DNA of 64,000 nt, from the NCBI RefSeq assembly GCF_038024875.1, contig NZ_CP136136.1:3038001-3102000 (forward strand). The letters run 5' to 3'. The translations under genes were made by a program, and so were the position numbers. Positions 25,612-35,699 of this stretch are shown here, one piece after another; the first letter of the stretch is position 1; each line of letters opens with the position of its first letter. The DNA comes from Gordonia rubripertincta (GTDB lineage Bacteria > Actinomycetota > Actinomycetes > Mycobacteriales > Mycobacteriaceae). The notes under the pieces were generated by a model. The model was not told where the DNA came from. It ran no database searches and saw only the letters and a list, made by a program, of their open reading frames with translations.

Positions 25612-25617
25612 TACGAT
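25612..25617 (+). promoter_or_regulatory. -10 element of a leaderless guaB2 promoter
   Basis: TACGAT fits TANNNT and ends six bases before the guaB2 ATG, which places transcription start at or next to the start codon. No ribosome binding site lies between. Confidence 0.55.
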
Positions 25618-25623
25618 GGACCG

Positions 25624-27135
25624 ATGACGCATGTTCGTACCGGTGGAGACGATCCCGGCAAGGTCGCAATGCTCGGCCTGACCTTCGACGACGTCCTGTT
25701 GCTGCCCTCGGCCTCGGACGTGATCCCCAGTGAGGTCGACACCTCCTCGCGGGTGACCAAGAACGTGACCCTGCGCGTGCCGCTGGTGAGTTCGGCGATG
25801 GACACCGTCACCGAGTCTCGCATGGCCATCGCGATGGCGCGCGCCGGCGGTATGGGCGTGCTGCACCGCAACCTCTCCATCGAGGCGCAGGCGGCCCAGG
25901 TCGAGACCGTCAAGCGGTCCGAGGCCGGCATGGTGACCGACCCGGTCACCTGTTCGCCGACCCACACCCTCGCCGAGGTCGACGCGATGTGCGCGCGTTA
26001 CCGCATCTCCGGCCTGCCGGTCGTGGACGAAAAGGACGAGCTGATCGGCATCATCACGAACCGCGACATGCGCTTCGAGGTCGACCAGAACCGTCCGGTC
26101 GCCGAGGTCATGACCAAGGCGCCGCTCATCACCGCGCAGGAGGGGGTCTCCGCCGAGGCCGCCCTCGGGCTGCTGCGTCGCAACAAGATCGAGAAGCTGC
26201 CGATCGTCGACGGCAACGGTCGCCTCACCGGTCTGATCACCGTCAAGGACTTCGTCAAGACCGAACAGCACCCGAACGCCACCAAGGACTCCGACGGCCG
26301 TCTGCTCGTTGGCGCGGCCGTGGGCACCGGCGGACCCCAGTGGGACCGCGCGATGGCGCTGACCGATGCCGGTGTCGACGTGATCATCGTCGACACCGCC
26401 CATGCGCACAATCGCCTGGTGCTCGACATGGTCGCCAAGCTGAAGGCCGAGGTCGGCGACCGCGTCGACGTCGTCGGCGGCAACGTCGCCACCCGTGAGG
26501 CCGCACAGGCCCTCATCGACGCCGGTGCCGATGCCGTGAAGGTCGGCGTCGGACCGGGCTCCATCTGCACCACCCGCGTCGTGGCCGGTGTCGGCGCACC
26601 GCAGATCACCGCGATCCTCGAGGCCGTCGCCGTCTGCCAGAAGGCCGACATCCCGGTGATTGCCGACGGCGGTCTGCAGTACTCGGGCGACATCGCCAAG
26701 GCCCTCGCGGCCGGCGCATCGACCGCGATGCTCGGCTCATTGCTCGCCGGCACCGCCGAGGCGCCCGGTGAGCTGGTGCTGGTCAACGGCAAACAGTTCA
26801 AGAGCTACCGCGGCATGGGTTCGCTCGGCGCGATGCAGGGACGCGGCCAGGCCAAGTCGTACTCCAAGGACCGCTACTTCCAGGACGACGTCCTCAAGGA
26901 GGAGAAGCTGGTCCCCGAGGGCATCGAGGGACGGGTGCCGTTCCGCGGTCCGCTGTCCCAGGTGATTCACCAGCTGGTGGGGGGCCTGCGCGCGGCGATG
27001 GGTTACACCGGTTCGTCGTCGATCACGGACCTCCAGTCCGCGCGCTTCGTCCAGATCACCGCGGCCGGGCTCAAGGAATCGCATCCGCACGACATCACCC
27101 TCACCGCCGAGGCGCCCAACTACTATTCCCGCTGA
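25624..27135 (+). CDS. guaB2: Inosine-5'-monophosphate dehydrogenase
   Basis: GuaB2 (503 residues) oxidises IMP to XMP with NAD+, the committed step to guanine nucleotides. The TIM-barrel core carries the catalytic loop GPGSICTTRVV with Cys near residue 315, the IMP-binding VPLVSSAMDTVTESRMAIA and the flap MGSLGAMQGRGQAKSY. Two CBS domains are inserted at about residues 100-215 (MVTDPVTCSPTHTLAE; VMTKAPLITAQEGVSAEAA), where purine nucleotides regulate the enzyme. The ATG at 25624 follows a -10 element by six bases; the frame is open 21 bases upstream without support. guaB3 follows after about 100 bases. Confidence 0.97.
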   Translation: MTHVRTGGDDPGKVAMLGLTFDDVLLLPSASDVIPSEVDTSSRVTKNVTLRVPLVSSAMDTVTESRMAIAMARAGGMGVLHRNLSIEAQAAQVETVKRSEAGMVTDPVTCSPTHTLAEVDAMCARYRISGLPVVDEKDELIGIITNRDMRFEVDQNRPVAEVMTKAPLITAQEGVSAEAALGLLRRNKIEKLPIVDGNGRLTGLITVKDFVKTEQHPNATKDSDGRLLVGAAVGTGGPQWDRAMALTDAGVDVIIVDTAHAHNRLVLDMVAKLKAEVGDRVDVVGGNVATREAAQALIDAGADAVKVGVGPGSICTTRVVAGVGAPQITAILEAVAVCQKADIPVIADGGLQYSGDIAKALAAGASTAMLGSLLAGTAEAPGELVLVNGKQFKSYRGMGSLGAMQGRGQAKSYSKDRYFQDDVLKEEKLVPEGIEGRVPFRGPLSQVIHQLVGGLRAAMGYTGSSSITDLQSARFVQITAAGLKESHPHDITLTAEAPNYYSR

Positions 27136-27195
27136 CATCCCCGCGGTCGTTCCCGCCGGTCTGCCCGGACCGGGGACGTCGTAGGGTCGTTGTGC

Positions 27196-27224
27196 AGCTG
27201 AACTCCCAGAGCTGAACTCCCCAG
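27196..27224 (+). repeat. 14-bp tandem repeat in the guaB3 leader
   Basis: AGCTGAACTCCCAG (27196-27209) is followed at once by a second copy with one extra C (27210-27224), just before the guaB3 ribosome binding site. It may be a slippage product, or a paired element affecting guaB3 translation. Confidence 0.85.
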
Positions 27225-27236
27225 AAAGGCGCACTG

Positions 27237-28391
27237 GTGCGTGACCTCGTCGAAATCGGCATGGGCCGGACGGCCCGACGGACCTACGAACTGGACGACA
27301 TCAGCATCGTCCCGTCCCGTCGGACCCGTTCCTCCAAGGACGTCTCCACCGCGTGGCAGATCGATGCCTACCGGTTCGAGTCGCCGATCCTGAGCCACCC
27401 GACCGACGCGCTGGTGTCGCCGTCGGTGGCCATCGAGTTGGGCAAGCTCGGTGCTCTCGGCGTGATCAACGGCGAGGGACTGTGGGCCCGGCATCGCGAC
27501 GTCGACGCCAAGCTCGAGGAGCTGGCCGCCATCGCCGCCGGCGATCCCGATCCCTATGCCGCAGTGCGTCATCTGCAGAAGCTGCACGCCGCACCCCTCG
27601 ACAGCGGACTCCTCGCCGAGGCCGTGGCGCAGGTACGCGACGCGGGTGTCACCACCGCGGTCCGGGTCAGCCCACAGCACGCACCTGAGCTGACCCCGGC
27701 ACTGCTCAAGGCCGGTGTCGAGCTGCTCGTCGTGCACGGCACGATCATCTCGGCCGAGCACGTCGCCCAGGTCGACGGCGAGGGTGCCCGCGAGCCGCTG
27801 AACCTGAAGACCTTCATCGCCGATCTCGACATCCCGGTGATCGCCGGCGGCGTGCACGACCACCGCACCGCACTGCACCTGATGCGTACCGGTGCGGCCG
27901 GCGTGATCGTCGGCTACGGCTCGGCTGCGGGTGCGACCACCACCGGTGAGGTGCTGGGCATCGGCGTGCCGATGGCCACCGCCATCGCCGACGCGGCTGC
28001 CGCCCGCCGCGACTACCTCGACGAGACCGGCGGACGCTACGTCCACGTCATCGCCGACGGCGACATCCACAACTCGGGCGACCTGATCAAGGCCATCGCC
28101 TGCGGTGCCGACGCCGCCGTGCTCGGCACGCCGCTCGCCGCCTCCGCGTCGGCGCCCGGTGGTGGCTGGTACTGGCCGTCGGCCGCCGCCCACCCCGACA
28201 CCCCGCGGGGCGCACTGCTCCAGGTGGCCGGCAACGCCGACCGTCCCAGCCTCGAGCGCGTCCTGAACGGTCCGTCCGACGACCCGTTCGGCGAGCTCAA
28301 CCTCGTGGGCGCCCTGCGCCGCGCGATGGCCAAGGCCGGGTACTGCGACCTCAAGGAGTTCCAGCGAGTGGGGCTGTCCGTCCACGCGTAG
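27237..28391 (+). CDS. guaB3: GuaB3 family IMP dehydrogenase-related protein
   Basis: A 384-residue member of the IMPDH/GMP reductase superfamily without CBS domains. The N-terminus (MGRTARRTYELDDISIVPSRRTR) and barrel are typical of the actinobacterial GuaB3 group found behind guaB2. In the loop where IMPDH has its catalytic Cys, this protein reads VGYGSAAGATTTGE, so the aligned residue is Ala and normal IMPDH chemistry is unlikely by the same route. Its role in actinobacteria is not settled; regulatory and GMP reductase-like activities have been proposed for the group. The GTG at 27237 has AAAGG seven bases upstream. Confidence 0.93.
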   Translation: MRDLVEIGMGRTARRTYELDDISIVPSRRTRSSKDVSTAWQIDAYRFESPILSHPTDALVSPSVAIELGKLGALGVINGEGLWARHRDVDAKLEELAAIAAGDPDPYAAVRHLQKLHAAPLDSGLLAEAVAQVRDAGVTTAVRVSPQHAPELTPALLKAGVELLVVHGTIISAEHVAQVDGEGAREPLNLKTFIADLDIPVIAGGVHDHRTALHLMRTGAAGVIVGYGSAAGATTTGEVLGIGVPMATAIADAAAARRDYLDETGGRYVHVIADGDIHNSGDLIKAIACGADAAVLGTPLAASASAPGGGWYWPSAAAHPDTPRGALLQVAGNADRPSLERVLNGPSDDPFGELNLVGALRRAMAKAGYCDLKEFQRVGLSVHA

Positions 28392-28429
28392 TTAGGGTGA
28401 CCTGGGTCATCCCATGTGACAACAACCAT

Positions 28430-28435
28430 TAGCAT
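28430..28435 (+). promoter_or_regulatory. -10 element of a leaderless choD promoter
   Basis: TAGCAT fits TANNNT and ends seven bases before the ATG at 28443. No ribosome binding site is present. It supports ATG 28443 as the start over ATG 28434, which would overlap the -10 element. Confidence 0.5.
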
Positions 28436-28442
28436 GGTCCGC

Positions 28443-30197
28443 ATGGGTGTGAAGAAGCGATCCGACAACACTCCGGATTTCGACGTCCTCATCGTCGGCT
28501 CCGGTTTCGGCGGCAGCGTGAGCGCATTGCGCCTGGTGGAGAAGGGCTACCGCGTCGGCGTCATCGAGGCGGGTCGCCGCTTCTCCGACGACGAGTTCGC
28601 GAAGACCAGTTGGCGTCTCAACCGCTGGCTGTGGGCGCCGAAGCTGGGCCTGTACGGAATCCAGCGCATCCACGCCCTCAAGGACGTGATGATCCTGGCC
28701 GGTGCGGGTGTGGGCGGCGGTTCGCTGAACTACGCGAACACGCTGTACAAGCCGCCGACGCCGTTCTTCACCGATCCCCAGTGGAACCACATCACCGACT
28801 GGGAGGACGAGCTCACGCCGTACTACGACCAGGCGCGGCGGATGCTCGGCGTGGTCGAGAACCCGACCATCACCTCCTCGGACCGGATCGTCGCCGAGGT
28901 GGCGGAGGAGATGGGCGTCGGTCACACCGTGACCCCCACGCCCGTCGGCGTGTTCTTCGGCGCGAAGACCGGCCTCGCCGGCGCACCCGGCGAGACGGTG
29001 CCCGACCCGTACTTCGGTGGCGCCGGACCCGATCGCACCGCCTGCACCGAGTGCGGTGCCTGCATGACCGGCTGCCGCGTCGGCGCCAAGAACACGCTGC
29101 TGAAGAACTACCTCGGACTGGCAGAACGCAACGGCGCCACCATCATCGACCGCACGACGGTCGACTCGCTCGTCCAGCGCGCCGACGGCTCGTGGGAGGT
29201 CGGGACGCACCACTCGTCGTCGTGGGGGCCGCTGGGACAACGCAAGCGCACCTTCACCGCCCGCCAGGTGATCCTCGCCGCCGGCACGTTCAACACCCAG
29301 CGTCTGCTGCACCACGCGAAGTATTCGACGCTGCCGCAGATCTCGGATGCGATGGGACAACTGACGCGCACGAATTCGGAGTCCATCCTGGGCGCGATGG
29401 GTTCGCGGATCGATCCGGAGAACGACTACTCGCGCGGCGTCGCCATCACCTCGTCGTTCTACCCGGAGCCGAACACCCACATCGAGCCGGTGCGATATGG
29501 CAAGGGCTCCAACGCGATCGCGTATCTGCAGACGTTGCTCACCGACGGTGGCACGCGTCGCAACCGGTTCGGTCAGTTCCTCCGGCAGGTCGCGAAGAAC
29601 CCGTTCCTCCTGGTTCGGCTGCTCGTCGTGAAGCAGTGGAGCGAGCGCACGGTGATCGCGCTCGTCATGCAGAACAACAACAACTCGCTGACGACCTTCG
29701 TGCGCAAGCGGGGGCCGCTGCGCTACATCACCAGCAAGCAGGGACACGGCGAGCCGAATCCGACCTGGATCCCCAAGGGCAACGAGGCAACCCGCCGGAT
29801 CGCCGCCAAGATGAACAGCGGCATCGCCGGTGGGACGTGGGGCGACATCTTCAACATGCCGCTGACCGCCCACTACCTCGGCGGGTGTGCCATCTCCGAC
29901 GACCCGTCCAACGGCGTCATCGATCCCTACCAGCGTGTGTGGAACTACCCGACGCTGCACGTCACCGACGGTGCATCGATCTCGGCGAACCTCGGTGTGA
30001 ACCCGTCGCTGACGATCTGCGCCCAGGCCGAGCGCGCGATCGCGCTGTGGCCCAACAAGGGTGAGGAAGATCGCCGTCCATCGCAGGGTGAGAGCTACCG
30101 GCGCATCGACCCCACCGTGCCCGCGGCTCCCGTCGTCCCGGCGGACGCTCCCGGGGCGCTGCGCCTCCCGATCACGCCGGTCAATCGGCCTGCATGA
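28443..30197 (+). CDS. choD: GMC-family cholesterol oxidase-like flavoprotein (ChoD type)
   Basis: A 584-residue GMC oxidoreductase. The FAD site is LIVGSGFGGSVSALRLVEKGYRV-like (GSGFGGS near residue 20) with GAGVGGGSLNYAN for the second FAD contact; the conserved C-terminal GMC region is HYLGGCAISDDPSNGVI and DGASISANLGVNPSLT. It matches the M. tuberculosis ChoD (Rv3409c) type in place and sequence, a family named for cholesterol oxidase although its real substrate is debated. A cysteine group CTECGACMTGC (near residues 201-211) resembles a ferredoxin Fe-S motif and is common in this subfamily. No signal peptide is seen. Confidence 0.92.
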   Translation: MGVKKRSDNTPDFDVLIVGSGFGGSVSALRLVEKGYRVGVIEAGRRFSDDEFAKTSWRLNRWLWAPKLGLYGIQRIHALKDVMILAGAGVGGGSLNYANTLYKPPTPFFTDPQWNHITDWEDELTPYYDQARRMLGVVENPTITSSDRIVAEVAEEMGVGHTVTPTPVGVFFGAKTGLAGAPGETVPDPYFGGAGPDRTACTECGACMTGCRVGAKNTLLKNYLGLAERNGATIIDRTTVDSLVQRADGSWEVGTHHSSSWGPLGQRKRTFTARQVILAAGTFNTQRLLHHAKYSTLPQISDAMGQLTRTNSESILGAMGSRIDPENDYSRGVAITSSFYPEPNTHIEPVRYGKGSNAIAYLQTLLTDGGTRRNRFGQFLRQVAKNPFLLVRLLVVKQWSERTVIALVMQNNNNSLTTFVRKRGPLRYITSKQGHGEPNPTWIPKGNEATRRIAAKMNSGIAGGTWGDIFNMPLTAHYLGGCAISDDPSNGVIDPYQRVWNYPTLHVTDGASISANLGVNPSLTICAQAERAIALWPNKGEEDRRPSQGESYRRIDPTVPAAPVVPADAPGALRLPITPVNRPA

Positions 30198-30205
30198 CGG
30201 GACTT

Positions 30206-30244
30206 CGTAGAGGGAATGCGGATATGGCGCGCATATTCTCTACG
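30206..30244. terminator. Hairpin terminator between convergent choD and ecfT
   Basis: CGTAGAG (30206-30212) pairs with CTCTACG (30238-30244), with an inner ATGCG/CGCAT stem. It lies in the 58-base gap between two convergent genes and can act on both strands. Confidence 0.65.
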
Positions 30245-30255
30245 GATCGCGGGTT

Positions 30256-30858
30256 CTAGTCGAGGCCGCGGGCGGTGAGGGTGTCGGCGAAGCCGTCGGC
30301 GGTACGCAACGCTGCCAGCACCACGGGCGCGACGAGGATGCGCGGCCCGGGTCGGAGCCCGCGGGCCTTGCGGGCCTCGTCGACCTCGCGCACCACCTCG
30401 ACCATCAGCGGGATCGCACGGATGGTCAGCGCCAGAGCGACGGCGATGAGGTCGGTGCGCACGCCCACGTGGCGTAGTGGACTCAGGCCGCGGACGATTG
30501 CATCGAGCATGTCGGTGGTGCGGGTCGTCAGCGTGACGACCGTGGCGAGCGCGACCGACAGCGCCAGCACGCCGCAGATCACCACGGCGCGACGCCAATC
30601 GGTGAAGATCACCTGGAAAACGAAGATGAACAACAACATCCAGAGCAGGGGCCGCAACTGCTTCCAGGCCTCACGGGGACCGATTCCTGCCAGCGCGAAG
30701 ATCGCCGAGACCGCGAGCGTCGCAATGCCGAGCGTGGGCAGGGTTCGCACGGTCAGCGACATCACCAGGATCGCCACGGCCATCGCGACGAACTTGATCC
30801 CCGGCGGGAGTCGGTGCAGGAGAGTGTTCCCGGGGCGGTAGACGCCGAGGACGTTCAC
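30256..30858 (-). CDS. bioN: Energy-coupling factor transporter transmembrane protein (BioN/EcfT type)
   Basis: A 200-residue EcfT protein with about four to five membrane segments (FVAMAVAILVMSLTV, LRPLLWMLLFIFVFQVIF, AVVICGVLALSVALATVVTL, TDLIAVALALTIRAIPLMVEV). The cytoplasmic Ala-Arg-Gly signatures that transmit ATPase movement are EARKARGLRPG and TLTARGLD. With the ATPase and BioY genes upstream it forms a group I ECF importer for biotin. The GTG start overlaps the ATPase stop (GTGA). Confidence 0.93.
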   Translation of the reverse strand: MNVLGVYRPGNTLLHRLPPGIKFVAMAVAILVMSLTVRTLPTLGIATLAVSAIFALAGIGPREAWKQLRPLLWMLLFIFVFQVIFTDWRRAVVICGVLALSVALATVVTLTTRTTDMLDAIVRGLSPLRHVGVRTDLIAVALALTIRAIPLMVEVVREVDEARKARGLRPGPRILVAPVVLAALRTADGFADTLTARGLD

Positions 30859-31529
30859 GACATCAGTGCCCGGTAGTAGGCGAGCGCGGGCGAGGGCTCG
30901 TCGTCGGCGACGACCCGGCCGTCGTCGATGACGATGACGCGGTCGAAGCCGTCGAGGATGTCGAGATCGTGACTGACGACGATGAGTTGCTCCTCGAGCG
31001 TGGCGAAGACATCGGTGAGCATGCGGGTGTTGCGGAGATCGAGGAGTGTGGTCGGTTCGTCGGCGACGATGATCGCCGGGTCGGTCACGAAGATCGACGC
31101 GAGCGCGAGGAGTTGCTTCTGCCCGCCGGACAGCCGCTGCGCGGGATGGTCGGCGTGCTCGCCCAGCCCGAACCGCTCGAGCACCTCCAGAGCCCGGATC
31201 GCACGCTGCTTCCTGTCGAGGTCGGTGCGACGCAGCGACAATTCGATGTCCTCGATGACCGTCGGCATGATGATCTGCCGGTCGGGGTCGGAGAAGATGA
31301 ACCCGACGCGACGACGGACCTCCCGCTTGTGGCGCGCGACGTCGAGACCGTCGACGGTCACCGTGCCCTGTCCCGGTACGACGAGCGCGTTGATCATCCG
31401 GGCGAGGGTCGATTTCCCGCTTCCGTTGGCACCGACGATGCCGATCCGGTTCTCGGTGAGGTTCAACGAGACATCGCGTAGCACCACCCGGTCGTCGTAG
31501 GCGTGCGAGACGTTCGTGAACTCGATCAT
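30855..31529 (-). CDS. bioM: ECF transporter ATPase (BioM type)
   Basis: A 224-residue ABC ATPase that powers biotin uptake. Walker A is GANGSGKST, the Q-loop lies in GFIFSDPDRQIIMPTV, the signature is LSGGQKQLL and Walker B is IIVADEPT followed by the H-loop VVSHDLDIL. Only one ATPase is present, as in BioMNY systems, so it should act as a homodimer. It is 25 bases downstream of bioY and overlaps bioN by four bases. Confidence 0.93.
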   Translation of the reverse strand: MIEFTNVSHAYDDRVVLRDVSLNLTENRIGIVGANGSGKSTLARMINALVVPGQGTVTVDGLDVARHKREVRRRVGFIFSDPDRQIIMPTVIEDIELSLRRTDLDRKQRAIRALEVLERFGLGEHADHPAQRLSGGQKQLLALASIFVTDPAIIVADEPTTLLDLRNTRMLTDVFATLEEQLIVVSHDLDILDGFDRVIVIDDGRVVADDEPSPALAYYRALMS

Positions 31530-31554
31530 CGAGGCGGTGCGATCGCGGAGCGGC

Positions 31555-32181
31555 TCAGCTGCCGGGGGCGGTGCGCCGGGACAGCCGGAGCGGCTCGATC
31601 AGTCCGGGGCGACCGCGATGGATCTGCGCGGCGACCAGCGCGGCGACGACGACCTTGATGACGTCGCCGACGATGAACGGACCGTTCGACGTGATCGCCG
31701 CCCACACCGTCAGGTCGGTGCGCAGGACCAGTCCGATCACCCCGAACAGATAGAGGACGAACATCCCGCCCAGCGCGTTGATCCCGATGCCCCACAGCAC
31801 GCGGTAGCGCGGCTTGTCGCCGACGGACATCATCGCCGCGGTGAGCACGCCGATCACGACGACCGCGGGCAGGAAGCCGACGAAGTAACCGGCGGTCGGG
31901 GAGGCCAGCGCGGTCAAGCCGCTGCGCCCGCCCGAGAGGATCGGCAGCCCGGCGATGGCCAGCACCATGAAGATGACGACGGCCAGGGTGCCCTTACTGG
32001 GCCCCAGCACGGCTCCCGCCAGGATCACACCCAGGGTCTGGAACGTGATCGGAACGCCGCTGGTGCCGATGTTGATGGTCCCGGGCAGGCCGAGCGCGGC
32101 GATCAACGCGGCGAAAACGGCGGCCTGGGTGAGATCGCCGATGCTGAGCGACCATGCGGAGGTGCGGGGATATGCAGTCAT
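31555..32181 (-). CDS. bioY: Biotin ECF transporter substrate-binding component BioY
   Basis: A membrane S-component of about 208 residues with six hydrophobic segments. The BioY pattern is visible: LTQAAVFAALIAALGLPG, the conserved GVPITFQTLGVILAGAVLGPSKG and GLPILSGGRSGLTALASPTAGYFVGF. It captures biotin and works with BioM and BioN encoded behind it. The start is uncertain: ATG 32181 is used; in-frame GTG codons lie at 32204 and 32217. The promoter region is shared divergently with guaA and contains the palindrome GTGGTCGACCAC (32206-32217), which overlaps the possible upstream starts. Confidence 0.93.
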   Translation of the reverse strand: MTAYPRTSAWSLSIGDLTQAAVFAALIAALGLPGTINIGTSGVPITFQTLGVILAGAVLGPSKGTLAVVIFMVLAIAGLPILSGGRSGLTALASPTAGYFVGFLPAVVVIGVLTAAMMSVGDKPRYRVLWGIGINALGGMFVLYLFGVIGLVLRTDLTVWAAITSNGPFIVGDVIKVVVAALVAAQIHRGRPGLIEPLRLSRRTAPGS

Positions 32182-32217
32182 GTCGGTGTCGAAGTATTTC
32201 ACGTCGTGGTCGACCAC

Positions 32218-32223
32218 TAGACT
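32218..32223 (+). promoter_or_regulatory. -10 element of a leaderless guaA promoter
   Basis: TAGACT fits TANNNT and ends seven bases before the guaA GTG at 32231, with no ribosome binding site between. It touches the GTGGTCGACCAC palindrome at 32206-32217, so a protein bound there could control guaA and bioY together. Confidence 0.5.
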
Positions 32224-32230
32224 CGACCGG

Positions 32231-33823
<1,593 letters not shown>

Positions 33824-33830
33824 CCGAACA

Positions 33831-33867
33831 CGATCAGGCCGGCGTGGACATCACGCCGGCCTGATCG
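33831..33867. terminator. Bidirectional hairpin terminator after guaA
   Basis: A 16-base perfect stem (33831-33846 with 33852-33867; arms begin CGATCAGGCC and end GGCCTGATCG) with a five-base loop, eight bases after the guaA stop and before the convergent 33888 gene. Confidence 0.9.
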
Positions 33868-33887
33868 CATTCACCCCTCCTCGTCCC

Positions 33888-34118
33888 TCATCCCCGGCTC
33901 CGGGTTCCGGAGATGATGAGGATCAGGCCGATGAGCAGTCCGATGCCGACGGCCGCCCAGCCGAGGTTCGCCGCGTCGGGGAGCGCCGGACCGCCGGCGA
34001 GGCCCCAGCCCGCGACGGCCAGCGCCGCGATGCCCACGACCCCCAATCCCGGTGCGCGGTGGGTCGATTCGTTGTGGTCGTCGGCCACGTTCGGGTCGCT
34101 GTTGCGTTGCTCGTTCAT
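33888..34118 (-). CDS. Small two-helix membrane protein after the PspC gene
   Basis: A 76-residue protein with a charged N-terminus (MNEQRNSDPNVADDHNEST) and two membrane helices (VVGIAALAVAGWGLAGG and WAAVGIGLLIGLILIISG). The start overlaps the stop of the PspC/LiaF-like gene by four bases (ATGA), so it belongs to the same envelope-stress unit. No family recognised; it could be a small accessory subunit of the upstream protein. Confidence 0.75.
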   Translation of the reverse strand: MNEQRNSDPNVADDHNESTHRAPGLGVVGIAALAVAGWGLAGGPALPDAANLGWAAVGIGLLIGLILIISGTRSRG

Positions 34119-35548
34119 CGGATGACCCGAACCTCTCCCATGCCGGTGTGTGCGTCGATCTCCAGGACGGGTCCGTCCGTGCCGTCACGGCCACCGTCGA
34201 GTCCGGCGGGACAGTCGATGTCGCCGACGCCGGTGTCGCAGGTGACGCGGACGTTCATGTCCTCGGGCAGTGCGACCTCGATGACGCCCATCCCGTTCCG
34301 CAGTTCCACCCGCCGGTCGGCGGTGAGTTCGACCTCCCGCAGGTCGAGGGTCATCTCGCCCATCCCGAGGGTGTACTCGGGCTGGATGTCGTTCTCGCTC
34401 AGCGGCTTCCAGTTCCGGTCGCCGGCCCCGCCGGTGGGCAGGGTGACACCGGAGACCGTGGTGGTCACGATGGTCGCGACACCCAGCAGGATGGCGACGG
34501 GCAGCAGTCCGGTGCTGTGCTCGCCGGTGCGTCGGCGAAGTGTCGCGGCCAGCACGAGGCCGACACCGACGACCGCCAGACACAGGGACAGGATGCGCGG
34601 CACGGTGAACCAGTCGACCCCCGCCTGATGCAGGGCCGTCCCGATCGCTCCGACGATCACCGCGAGCCCGAGGACGATCAACGTCAACGGTGACCGGCGA
34701 CGCCGCTGCTCGACCGACTTCACCGGTGTCGCGGGTTCGGGCAGGTCCCACGCGAACGGGGCCACTCCCAGGGGGTCCCAGGCCGGCGGGGCGGTGTCGA
34801 CGGCGTCGGACGCGGGCACCGGGGTCGTCAGGGGAGACCAGCGTTGTGTCCCGCCCGATGTGGTGTCGACGTCGCTCCTGGGCATGGTGGTCTCCTCTGT
34901 CGCCGAGGGGTTCGCGGTTGCCTCCGTGGGCTTCCGCAGGTTGACGTACGGTGCGCGCGGCGGGGTCGGCGTGTTGGACGGAACACCGGTGGTCTCGGTG
35001 CCGGCCATCGCGCGCGGGACCCAGCGTTCGAACTGTCCGGCCGTCGGCGGCGGCACGACGACGTCGGTGACGGCGACGGTGTCGATGCTGGTGCCGGGCG
35101 GAGGCGTCGGGGTGCGCAGGTGGAGCAGATACCACCCGCCGAGCATGAGGATCGCGCCGACCAGTCCGCCCGACCCCCAGGTGCGGTTGGGGCCGACCGA
35201 GGTGACGATGACGATCGCGAGGACCGCCAGCACGATGAACTGCGGGTTGCCCCAGCTGTGGCCACGGTGGCCGGTGTGTCCCCCGGAGTGGGCGGCGCGA
35301 ACGGCCTCGGCGTGGGCGCGCTGTCGGCCCGGGAACGCGATCCACGCCGCCAGGTACAGGATGAGGCCGCTGCCGCCGAAGAAGGCGGACACCACGAAGG
35401 CGATCTTCACGAGCGTCGGATCGACGCGATAGCGGGCCGCGATGCCGCTGCACACACCGGCGATGGTCCGGTTCTCCGGACGATAGGGACGTGTCGCCCA
35501 CATCTCCCTGAGCTGACTCTGGAACTCCTTGGTGTCCATGGCGATCAT
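34115..35548 (-). CDS. PspC-domain membrane protein with LiaF-like C-terminus (EsrI-like)
   Basis: A 477-residue protein. Residues about 20-75 form a PspC domain (PENRTIAGVCSGIAARYRVDPTLVKIAF), followed by membrane helices (FGGSGLILYLAAWIAF; FIVLAVLAIVIVTSV; GAILMLGGWYLLHL), a Pro/Thr-rich linker, more helices (LTLIVLGLAVIVGAIGTAL; ILSLCLAVVGVGLVLAATL; LLPVAILLGVATIVTTTV) and a C-terminal beta-rich LiaF/DUF2154-like domain (GMGEMTLDLREVEL; DTGVGDIDCPAG). It is divergent from a PspC-histidine kinase and regulator, the layout of the EsrISR envelope-stress system of Corynebacterium glutamicum, where EsrI restrains signalling. The ATG at 35548 has GGGAG at fitting distance. Confidence 0.86.
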   Translation of the reverse strand: MIAMDTKEFQSQLREMWATRPYRPENRTIAGVCSGIAARYRVDPTLVKIAFVVSAFFGGSGLILYLAAWIAFPGRQRAHAEAVRAAHSGGHTGHRGHSWGNPQFIVLAVLAIVIVTSVGPNRTWGSGGLVGAILMLGGWYLLHLRTPTPPPGTSIDTVAVTDVVVPPPTAGQFERWVPRAMAGTETTGVPSNTPTPPRAPYVNLRKPTEATANPSATEETTMPRSDVDTTSGGTQRWSPLTTPVPASDAVDTAPPAWDPLGVAPFAWDLPEPATPVKSVEQRRRRSPLTLIVLGLAVIVGAIGTALHQAGVDWFTVPRILSLCLAVVGVGLVLAATLRRRTGEHSTGLLPVAILLGVATIVTTTVSGVTLPTGGAGDRNWKPLSENDIQPEYTLGMGEMTLDLREVELTADRRVELRNGMGVIEVALPEDMNVRVTCDTGVGDIDCPAGLDGGRDGTDGPVLEIDAHTGMGEVRVIR

Positions 35549-35699
35549 CGTGCTCTCCCGAGCGCCCGCCGCACATCGGGTGATCCCCTGATTTCCGCCC
35601 GGGTCGATCGGGGTGCGACCCTCCCACCCCGAGAGCACGGGCACAGAAACAGGGGTGAACCCCGATGTCCGGATTTGTCACCCGTGGGAACATCGAGGG

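Noticed and set aside
28399..28417. Imperfect inverted repeat GGGTGACC/GGGTCATCCC before choD
   Set aside because: Arms do not pair without a bulge and it directly follows the guaB3 stop; too weak to call an operator or terminator.
31955..32230. Extension of GuaA into the bioY region
   Set aside because: The sequence before 32231 is antisense to bioY and not GuaA-like; a -10 element stands right before 32231.
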